From IMG/VR virus record IMGVR_UViG_3300030099_001113, positions 1 to 22,204 of that record: DNA of 22,204 nt; one strand, 5' to 3'. How positions within the stretch are numbered: the first letter of the stretch is position 1; each line of letters opens with the position of its first letter. Below, in pieces: positions 1 through 4,901 of the stretch. Under the pieces are notes generated by a model that made no database searches, was not told the origin of the DNA, and saw only the letters and a program-made list of their open reading frames with translations. Made by a program: the position numbers and the translations under genes. The stretch comes from a virus.

Positions 1-1
1 C

Positions 2-37
2 TATGGTTTAGTAGATGGTTACTCAGTAAGGATGTAA
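2..37 (+). CDS. 3' end of a truncated upstream gene (possible)
   Basis: The frame starting at base 2 is open from the window edge and reads YGLVDGYSVRM before a TAA at 35-37. The next plausible gene starts 9 nt later, which fits the tight packing of the neighbours. A second frame is also open from the edge and ends at a TGA at 73-75, but it would overlap the better-supported gene at 47-196. Eleven residues cannot show a function. This is a guess based on spacing only. Confidence 0.3.
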   Translation, partial: YGLVDGYSVRM

Positions 38-46
38 GTAAATCTA

Positions 47-196
47 ATGAACGCTATGCAAGATGTACTAGATGAGCTAGATGAGAAAGATGAAATGTTT
101 GAGCTTGTTTCTTGCCTTATCTTTCACCGGGTGGACCCGGAACCGGGAACACTCGAACACTACGATTGGATCAGAGAAACCTACGGAAACGACTAA
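47..196 (+). CDS. small acidic hypothetical phage protein (49 aa)
   Basis: ATG at 47 opens a 49-residue frame ending at TAA 194-196. The protein is rich in Asp and Glu near the N-terminus (DVLDELDEKDEMFEL) and ends WIRETYGND. I do not recognise the family. An in-frame stop at 35-37 limits the start to 47 or 56. No strong ribosome binding site is seen; the closest is an AAGGA at 29-33, about 13 nt upstream. Support comes from its fit into the gene string: its stop sits on the ribosome binding site (AAGGAG, 195-200) of the next gene, and its reading frame looks protein-like. It is mutually exclusive with reading the next gene from an upstream start. Confidence 0.5.
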   Translation: MNAMQDVLDELDEKDEMFELVSCLIFHRVDPEPGTLEHYDWIRETYGND

Positions 197-206
197 GGAG
201 AGTCCT

Positions 207-374
207 ATGGAACGCCTGAGAATTATTTCTAAAGAAGGTAGAAAGTGGAAAGTTCAACACTCTGATGGTCAGGTTACATATCACAAAACCTTAAAGGCGG
301 CTAAGTCTTACGAACATCAGTTGTTAGTAATTGATCCGTTTCCAGAATACCCTTTAGAGGAGAAAGGAAAATAA
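207..374 (+). CDS. small basic hypothetical phage protein (55 aa)
   Basis: The frame is open from an ATG at 81, but the ATG at 207 is preceded by AAGGAG at 195-200 with 6-nt spacing and is the better start. It gives a 55-residue protein starting MERLRIISKEGRKWKVQ. The 42 extra residues of the longer reading look random and would overlap the acidic 49-aa gene. The sequence alternates charged and hydrophobic residues, with short beta-like stretches (WKVQHSDGQVTYHKTLK) and no membrane segment or known motif. The stop lies 2 nt before the GTG of the next gene, which suggests coupled translation. Function unknown. Confidence 0.55.
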   Translation: MERLRIISKEGRKWKVQHSDGQVTYHKTLKAAKSYEHQLLVIDPFPEYPLEEKGK

Positions 375-376
375 CA

Positions 377-544
377 GTGAAAAAGAAACATAAAAAATCT
401 GTTGTTTCACGCAACAGAATGGCAAAAGCCCTAGAAAAAACTTTGTATCGTAATCGCATTCTTCCTAATAAAAAGAAGGATGTTAAGCCAGAGATTGAAG
501 AAACAAATGAAAACTGGGGAAGTTCTAGCGTGGACATGGAGTGA
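377..544 (+). CDS. small lysine-rich hypothetical protein (55 aa, GTG start)
   Basis: This gene starts with GTG at 377, behind an AGGAGAAAGGA stretch at about 357-367. It runs to TGA 542-544 and gives 55 residues. The first half is strongly basic (start MKKKHKKSVVSRNRMAKALEK) and the second half acidic (EIEETNENWG). Such charge-split small proteins often bind nucleic acid or a protein partner, but nothing here proves that. The upstream gene ends 2 nt before it. The next ribosome binding site (TAGGAG, 545-550) directly follows its stop. I do not recognise a family. Confidence 0.5.
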   Translation: MKKKHKKSVVSRNRMAKALEKTLYRNRILPNKKKDVKPEIEETNENWGSSSVDME

Positions 545-557
545 TAGGAGAATTGAA

Positions 558-749
558 ATGAGCAACATGAAAAACTTTATGATGGATGTCGAAGAGTTCT
601 GTGATGGATACTCTTATGAAGGCATGTCAGGACTTTTCTTTAAAGATTTCACTGTTAATGAAGTGATTGAAGATGTTGAAATGTATTTCAAAAGCAGTGA
701 AGCAGTGAAGTACGCCAAACAATATCTCATTCAAAAGATAGGAGAATAA
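558..749 (+). CDS. small acidic hypothetical protein (63 aa)
   Basis: The longest frame starts at 480, but ATG 558 has a clear TAGGAG at 545-550 with 7-nt spacing. The longer form would also overlap the GTG-started gene at 377-544. From 558 the protein has 63 residues, is acidic (MMDVEEFCDG, VNEVIEDVEMYF) and is predicted mostly helical by eye. It has no membrane segment or recognisable motif. Its stop is followed 2 nt later by the next ATG, and that gene's ribosome binding site lies inside this one's last codons. Function unknown. Confidence 0.6.
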   Translation: MSNMKNFMMDVEEFCDGYSYEGMSGLFFKDFTVNEVIEDVEMYFKSSEAVKYAKQYLIQKIGE

Positions 750-751
750 AA

Positions 752-1432
752 ATGAACATATTCTACCTAGATTCTACTCAACATGTCTGTGCTCAGATGC
801 ACAACGATAGACATGTAGTCAAGATGATTGTTGAATATGCCCAGTTGTTATCCACTGCTCACCGTGTACTGGATGGTGAAGAACGTGTTGTTTCTAAATG
901 GGTTTATTCTAAGAAGGATAAGACATGGAAGATCAAAGATAACTTCAAACACATGCATCTGAATGGAGATGTGTATGATGAGTTTGGTGTGCTTGAACCT
1001 AAGAATAGATTTACTGATCGCTATCAGTGTCCGTTCTATCTGACAGCGCATATCGGTCATCCTTGTGCTGTATGGGTGCGAGAGACATCAGAAAATTATT
1101 CTTGGCTGTCTGTTCTTCTGATGGAATTATGTTGGGAGTTTACACACAGAAGAGGGACACTGCATGGTACTCAGATTGATGGAATTGTTGCTAACCTTTT
1201 GTCTCTTCCCAAAAATATTCCAGAAGGTTCTTTAACAACACCACCGCAGTGCTTTGGTGAGTATCAAGAAATTTGTGAGGTAGAGAATGATCCTATAGAA
1301 GGCTACAGAAAATACTACAACAAAGCTAAACAATTCGATAAGGCTGGTCGTCCTATGAATGTTTGGACAAATCGTGAAGTACCAGAATGGTTTACAATGG
1401 AGAAAGTAAATGAAGAAACGTGTTCATATTAA
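752..1432 (+). CDS. conserved phage protein of unknown function (MNIFYLD family, 226 aa)
   Basis: A well-formed 226-residue soluble protein. Its N-terminus (MNIFYLD...HNDRHVVKMIVEYAQLL) and later HPCAVWVRET, GYRKYYNKAK and NREVPEWF motifs match my memory of a protein common in marine and T4-like phages, usually left as hypothetical. Clustered His, Asp and Trp residues (HNDRHVVKM near residues 17-25) suggest a catalytic or metal-binding centre, but I know of no assigned activity. AGGAGA at 740-745 gives a good ribosome binding site. The end overlaps the start of the next gene by 23 nt. The family match is from memory and was not searched. Confidence 0.8.
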   Translation: MNIFYLDSTQHVCAQMHNDRHVVKMIVEYAQLLSTAHRVLDGEERVVSKWVYSKKDKTWKIKDNFKHMHLNGDVYDEFGVLEPKNRFTDRYQCPFYLTAHIGHPCAVWVRETSENYSWLSVLLMELCWEFTHRRGTLHGTQIDGIVANLLSLPKNIPEGSLTTPPQCFGEYQEICEVENDPIEGYRKYYNKAKQFDKAGRPMNVWTNREVPEWFTMEKVNEETCSY

Positions 1433-1634
1433 TCAACATGTGATCAAAAAAAACGCAAAGACAGGTGAAAGAGAACCTGTAATCACAGTAAAAACGTATA
1501 AGGATAATGTCTATGGTACGAGAGTTCGTATCGATGGGCCATGTGAGGTTATATACAGCCCAGACAAGCCGCTATCCTGTGGTGCAAGGGTATGGATAGA
1601 GACTGATGCAGAGTGTGATATAATAAATGAGTAA
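1410..1634 (+). CDS. small conserved phage protein (74 aa)
   Basis: This 74-residue frame starts inside the 3' end of the previous gene, behind GGAGAAAG at 1399-1406. It begins MKKRVHINQHVIKKNAK and is rich in beta-forming residues (PVITVKTYKDNVYG, CGARVWIETDAEC), suggesting a small barrel-like fold. I recall near relatives of the form RVHINQH...PLSCGARVWIETDAE in marine podoviruses, always hypothetical. The 23-nt overlap and matching codon style argue for a real, translationally coupled gene. A minus-strand frame at 1511-1873 crosses this gene and the next and is judged a shadow. Confidence 0.7.
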   Translation: MKKRVHINQHVIKKNAKTGEREPVITVKTYKDNVYGTRVRIDGPCEVIYSPDKPLSCGARVWIETDAECDIINE

Positions 1635-1655
1635 ATATATAAAGGAAGCAAGAAA

Positions 1656-1982
1656 ATGTATAAATCAATTAGAATAATACTAATTACTTTGTTACTATTT
1701 TGTTTTAGTATTGTAACAACAAACGCCCAGTCTAATGACGATAAGGACGGACCAGTTTTTAAATGTTTTCCTTCAGATTTAGTTATAAAATATCTAACTG
1801 AAGAAGGACTGACACATATAGCTGCTGCTGGACTAGATGAACAGGGAAATTTAATGAGATTATTCTCTAGCAATAAAGGAGAGTGGCAAGTTATAATTAC
1901 TCTGGCTCAACAGAATTTAAGCTGTCCATTAACTTTCGGTTATTATCTTACAACATATGAAAGAAAAGGTGAAACACACTAA
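1656..1982 (+). CDS. secreted or periplasmic hypothetical protein with signal peptide
   Basis: The 108-residue product begins with a classical Sec signal: basic MYKSIR, a hydrophobic core (IILITLLLFCFSIV) and a likely cleavage after TTNA near residue 24. The mature part, starting QSNDDKD, is about 84 residues with two Cys (around 37 and 90) that could form a disulfide in the periplasm. It is not a lipoprotein, since no lipobox Cys is seen. AAGGAAG at 1642-1648 is the ribosome binding site. Its TAA overlaps the ATG of the SleB-like hydrolase by one base (TAATG), so the two are probably co-translated. A role with the hydrolase at the cell envelope is inference. I recall similar small secreted proteins in Rhodobacteraceae phages. 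Confidence 0.75.
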   Translation: MYKSIRIILITLLLFCFSIVTTNAQSNDDKDGPVFKCFPSDLVIKYLTEEGLTHIAAAGLDEQGNLMRLFSSNKGEWQVIITLAQQNLSCPLTFGYYLTTYERKGETH

Positions 1983-2446
1983 TGATAGATGTTACCCTTC
2001 CAGTTCTAGCTATCATCGCTGGCTTTGCTAATCTAGAAGAAGCCAAACAAACAAAGTGTATGGCAGAAGCTATCTACTTTGAAGCACGTTCTGAGTCCAT
2101 TATGGGACAGTTAGCAGTAGGAAATGTAATTATCAACCGAGTTAATAGTGACAGGTTTCCTAATACTATTTGTAAAGTTGTACATCAAGGACCGAAGTAC
2201 AAATCTGGTCATCCTGTCAAGCATAAATGTCAGTTTTCTTATTGGTGCGACGGAGTAAAAGAAAAGTACACCGACAGGCGAGCATATGCCGATGCTTTAA
2301 ATGTAGCAGTTATGATAAACAAAGGTATAAGAATAGAAAGTCTTACAAACGTTTTGTTTTACCACGCTACTTACTCATCTCCGTATTGGGCAGCTAAAAA
2401 GAAATTGAAAAGTATAATTGGAAGCCACGTTTTTTACGCTGATTAA
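1982..2446 (+). CDS. SleB-like cell wall hydrolase (putative endolysin)
   Basis: This 154-residue protein matches the Hydrolase_2/SleB family of murein hydrolases, which cut the glycan backbone of peptidoglycan. The hallmark CMAEAIYFEARSE lies at residues 26-38, with the likely catalytic Glu at E29. VGNVIINRV (46-54) and CQFSYWCDG (83-91) follow in family order. Cys residues at 26, 64, 83 and 89 could form disulfides in the periplasm. The N-terminus (residues 4-16, TLPVLAIIAGFA) is hydrophobic and might act as a weak signal-arrest-release anchor, though no positive charge precedes it. It is the only murein hydrolase seen here, so it is probably the endolysin. It sits about 10.5 kb from the holin-like genes, on the other strand. 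Confidence 0.88.
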   Translation: MIDVTLPVLAIIAGFANLEEAKQTKCMAEAIYFEARSESIMGQLAVGNVIINRVNSDRFPNTICKVVHQGPKYKSGHPVKHKCQFSYWCDGVKEKYTDRRAYADALNVAVMINKGIRIESLTNVLFYHATYSSPYWAAKKKLKSIIGSHVFYAD

Positions 2447-2640
2447 TTATCTTCTTCTGGTTTCCCGTTTTCAATAACTACCCCCAGTGAATTGAGAGTA
2501 GCTATCAAACGAGAATGATCCATTAATAAGTTGGATATCTTTTTCTTTTGAGTAGTTACTTTCTTTCCTTTTCCTTTTTGAGATTCCTCAGACAAATCAT
2601 GATAATCATCATGAGTAGTATACAGCTTTAGTGTTCTCAT
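2443..2640 (-). CDS. lone minus-strand small basic protein (65 aa)
   Basis: This 65-residue protein starts MRTLKLYTTHDDYHDL, has a basic middle (KGKGKKVTTQKKK) and ends acidic. An AGGGAGA lies 4 nt before its ATG on the minus strand. A near-consensus promoter (TTGACG, 17 nt, TATAAT) lies about 108 nt upstream, so I judge the gene real although it stands alone between plus-strand genes. Its stop overlaps the stop of the SleB gene tail to tail (2443-2446). No helix-turn-helix motif is visible; the segment NLLMDHSRLIATLNSLGV is likely helical. Its position opposite the replication operon makes a regulatory role possible, but that is inference. I vaguely recall similar small phage proteins without a function. 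Confidence 0.65.
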   Translation of the reverse strand: MRTLKLYTTHDDYHDLSEESQKGKGKKVTTQKKKISNLLMDHSRLIATLNSLGVVIENGKPEEDN

Positions 2641-2695
2641 TCTGTCTCCCTATCTATATCCATCTGCTTCTCCACTGTGGGACCGGTAAGCGAAA

Positions 2696-2709
2696 CTGTT
2701 TCTAAACAG
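2696..2709. repeat. inverted repeat CTGTTT-ct-AAACAG
   Basis: A perfect 6-bp inverted repeat with a 2-bp spacer, inside the long leader of the minus-strand 65-aa gene. As RNA it could form a 5-bp stem with a TCTA loop; as DNA it could be a small operator. A 14-bp repeat of this kind can occur by chance, so weight comes only from its setting between divergent promoters. Confidence 0.35.
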
Positions 2710-2742
2710 ATGAACAAATATAATTATCATTGTTTTGTTCAA

Positions 2743-2754
2743 CCGCTGAAGCGG
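2743..2754. repeat. inverted repeat CCGCT-ga-AGCGG at minus-strand start site
   Basis: A 5-bp GC-rich inverted repeat that directly abuts the minus-strand TATAAT (2755-2760). It covers the expected transcription start of the 65-aa gene. Operators often sit exactly here, so a repressor could block the promoter. The sequence shows the symmetry and position; binding is inference. Confidence 0.4.
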
Positions 2755-2783
2755 ATTATAACAACGCCGCAAAAAAGCGTCAA
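2755..2783 (-). promoter_or_regulatory. sigma70-type promoter for the minus-strand 65-aa gene
   Basis: Read on the minus strand, TTGACG (2783-2778) is followed by a 17-nt spacer and a perfect TATAAT (2760-2755). This is 11 of 12 consensus bases at ideal spacing. The expected start near 2748 gives a leader of about 108 nt before the ATG at 2640. It diverges from the plus-strand promoter at 2831-2859, with 47 bp between the two -35 boxes. Confidence 0.65.
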
Positions 2784-2798
2784 GTAAAAACCGACACG

Positions 2799-2829
2799 GG
2801 TGCGTCAAAATGTCGCACCTAATTTTTTT
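2799..2829 (+). terminator. hairpin plus T-tract between the divergent promoters (terminator or operator)
   Basis: GGTGCG (2799-2804) pairs with CGCACC (2814-2819). Inside, CA pairs with TG after a T-T mismatch, leaving an AAA loop. Seven T residues follow at 2823-2829. On the plus strand this has the form of a rho-independent terminator and could stop read-through from the SleB operon. Being symmetric, it could instead be an operator for either promoter. The T-tract also belongs to a 13-bp block shared with the promoter at 9698-9710, where no comparably strong hairpin exists. Confidence 0.55.
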
Positions 2830-2830
2830 C

Positions 2831-2859
2831 TTGACAGCCCCGACGCGCTGCTTTATGGT
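2831..2859 (+). promoter_or_regulatory. sigma70-type promoter of the replication operon (module copy 1)
   Basis: TTGACA (2831-2836, perfect), a 17-nt GC-rich spacer and TATGGT (2854-2859) form a good host-type promoter just before the primase-helicase. The block AATTTTTTTCTTG (2821-2833), the GCGCTGCT before the -10 region, the TATGGT and a downstream TCCGG recur at 9698-9745 upstream of the ribonucleotide reductase genes. Both copies lead into an AAAGGAG ribosome binding site and a GTG start codon. Confidence 0.7.
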
Positions 2860-2897
2860 AGCATCCGGTCGCAATCGAAGAAAGGAGTAATGCTGTC

Positions 2898-4619
2898 GTG
2901 AATAGTGATAGCTTTCCAGAAGGCAACTCTACAGAAATAGGACGTGGCGCATGTGATCAGTGCGGTTCATCTGATGCCCATGTCTACTACGCTGATGGTC
3001 ATAGTCATTGTCATAAATGTGGTCATCATACACCTGCCTCTAAACAAAACAAACAGGAGTTTAAAGTGTCGGTATCGACAAATAACGTAACACCAATATC
3101 TACTGCATCCTTACCATCCGGTCAGTATCTTCCTTTGAATGATCGAAACATCTCTGTTGATGTCGCAAAGAAGTATGGTATCGAGTCGAAACAACACCCA
3201 AACGGTCACATCACTTCTCATTACTATCGATACTACGATAAGAAGGGAAACATCACCGCTGTCAAGGAACGTCATGTAGACACAAAAGGTTTTAACTGGA
3301 CGGGCAACTCTTCTAACTCTGCTCTTTTTGGTCAGAATCTTTTCAACGGTGGTGGCAAGATGGTCACGCTTTGTGAAGGTGAACTGGATGCTGCATCAGT
3401 TTATCAGATGAACGGTGGGTATCCTGCCGTATCTGTACAGAATGGTGCTCAGTCTGCTCTGAAGTCATGTAAGCGCAGCTTTGAATTTCTCGACAAGTTC
3501 GAAGAAATCATTATCTGTTTTGATAATGATGATGCAGGATGTAAAGCAGCTAATGAAGTAGCTGAACTCTTTGCTCCCGGTAAGTGTTCTATTCTCACTA
3601 CAGAACTGAAAGACCCTAACGAATATCTCAAGCAGGGCCGTAGTAAGCAGTTTATGAACGAGTTCTGGAACAACAAGCGTATCTATGCTCCAGATGGCAT
3701 CATCTGCTTCACTGACATGTGGGATAATCTCTCAACGAAAGAAGAGATTGTTACCGTTGACTACCCTTGGGAAGGATTGCAAGACCTCAGTTATGGTATG
3801 CGATTGGGTGAACTTTGTACCTACGCTGCCGGTACTGGACAAGGCAAGTCAACTACGATGCGAGAGATTGCTTATCATATCATCAACACAACTAAGTACA
3901 ATGTTGGTATGCTGTTTCTTGAAGAGAGTGTGAAGCGTACTGGCTTGGCACTGATGGGTATTCACGCTAACAAACCTTTTCATCTTCCCACCTGTCAGTA
4001 TAGTGATGAAGAATTTAAGGAAGCATTCGACACTCTTTCGTTAGATCGTCGTGTGTTTCTATTCGATCATTTTGGTTCTTGGGATATCGATAAGCTAGTA
4101 TCTCGTGTTCGATATATGGCAAAGGGTTTGGAATGTAAGTTTATCTTTCTGGATCACGTCAGTATCGTAGTCAGTGCCGGTGAACAGGGTGACGAACGTC
4201 GAGCATTGGACGAAGTAATGACGAAGCTTCGTATGCTGGTTCAGGAACTCGACATTCACCTTGCCGTTGTTACTCACCTGAAGCGAGTACAAAACAATGG
4301 ACATGAAGAGGGAGGTGTTGTATCTCTTTCCCACCTTCGTGGCAGTGCAGGTATTGCTCAGTTGTCGGACATGGTTATCTCTTTGGAGCGTGACTCTCAG
4401 AATGATAATGCTGAAGTTCGAAACACTACGTTGGTACGAGTATTGAAGAACAGGTTCAGCGGAGATACTGGGCCAGCTTCTTATCTTCAGTACGATAGGA
4501 ATACTGGAAGGCAGTTCGAAGTTGACGGACTTCCTGATAGTGACGACAGTTCGTCTGATACAGATGAACAAGCAAAAGCTACAGACTTCACTCCTGTAGT
4601 TGATATTGACAATCTTTAA
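2898..4619 (+). CDS. DNA primase-helicase (T7 gp4-like)
   Basis: A full-length two-activity protein of 573 aa (T7 gp4 has 566) that primes the lagging strand and unwinds DNA ahead of the polymerase. Domains in order: zinc ribbon with C19, C22, C38 and C41; TOPRIM primase with E160 (CEGELDA) and D209/D211 (FDNDDAG); RecA-like helicase with Walker A GTGQGKST (312-319), likely catalytic E343, Walker B FIFLDH (415-420), H460, RGSAGIAQLSD (481-491) and KNRFSGDTG (517-525, arginine-finger region). The acidic tail (DSDDSSSDTDE) resembles the T7 tail that contacts polymerase. The start is GTG 2898, 10 nt after AAAGGAG (2881-2887). An ATG at 2890 opens only a 3-codon frame overlapping it. First gene after promoter copy 1. 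Confidence 0.95.
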   Translation: MNSDSFPEGNSTEIGRGACDQCGSSDAHVYYADGHSHCHKCGHHTPASKQNKQEFKVSVSTNNVTPISTASLPSGQYLPLNDRNISVDVAKKYGIESKQHPNGHITSHYYRYYDKKGNITAVKERHVDTKGFNWTGNSSNSALFGQNLFNGGGKMVTLCEGELDAASVYQMNGGYPAVSVQNGAQSALKSCKRSFEFLDKFEEIIICFDNDDAGCKAANEVAELFAPGKCSILTTELKDPNEYLKQGRSKQFMNEFWNNKRIYAPDGIICFTDMWDNLSTKEEIVTVDYPWEGLQDLSYGMRLGELCTYAAGTGQGKSTTMREIAYHIINTTKYNVGMLFLEESVKRTGLALMGIHANKPFHLPTCQYSDEEFKEAFDTLSLDRRVFLFDHFGSWDIDKLVSRVRYMAKGLECKFIFLDHVSIVVSAGEQGDERRALDEVMTKLRMLVQELDIHLAVVTHLKRVQNNGHEEGGVVSLSHLRGSAGIAQLSDMVISLERDSQNDNAEVRNTTLVRVLKNRFSGDTGPASYLQYDRNTGRQFEVDGLPDSDDSSSDTDEQAKATDFTPVVDIDNL

Positions 4620-4635
4620 GAGGAGATAGCTAACA

Positions 4636-4899
4636 ATGGCAAGGCTGAATCAGAAAGAAGAAGAACTTCTGTTGGAAGTAACTAACCATCTACTGAAGTG
4701 TTTACGTTACATGTCTGAATGTTATACCCTTGAACTAGATGATCTAGGAAAGATGGATAAACTAGCTAACAACCTAGCTCAAGCATTCGGGTCACGTTGG
4801 TATCGAGAAAAATGGTGTCATGACTACAAAATATCAAAACAAAAAGAGTTAGAGTTAAATGGATCAATAAAAAATCTTGATGAATTTACTGAACACTAA
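4636..4899 (+). CDS. small hypothetical protein between helicase and polymerase (87 aa)
   Basis: This 87-residue protein is mostly helical by eye, with charged repeats (NQKEEELLLEV, DDLGKMDKLANNL) and an aromatic RWYREKW patch. AGGAGA at 4620-4625 is a distant (10-nt) ribosome binding site. It sits between the primase-helicase and DNA polymerase genes, with the polymerase ATG 2 nt after its stop. It could be a replisome accessory protein, but only position supports this. I do not recognise a family. Three Cys are scattered and form no zinc motif. Confidence 0.65.
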   Translation: MARLNQKEEELLLEVTNHLLKCLRYMSECYTLELDDLGKMDKLANNLAQAFGSRWYREKWCHDYKISKQKELELNGSIKNLDEFTEH

Positions 4900-4901
4900 C
4901 C

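Noticed and set aside
81-206. N-terminal extension of the 55-aa gene from ATG 81
   Set aside because: The ATG at 207 has a strong ribosome binding site, and the extension overlaps the better-looking 49-aa frame.
1511-1873. Minus-strand 120-aa frame with hydrophobic middle
   Set aside because: Antisense to two better-supported plus genes, including the signal peptide region, which produces the false hydrophobic stretch.
2650-2874. Minus-strand 74-aa frame in the control region
   Set aside because: It crosses both promoters and the hairpin, has no ribosome binding site, and its composition is not protein-like.
4095-4571. Minus-strand 158-aa frame
   Set aside because: Lies wholly antisense to the conserved helicase domain; no ribosome binding site or recognisable motif.
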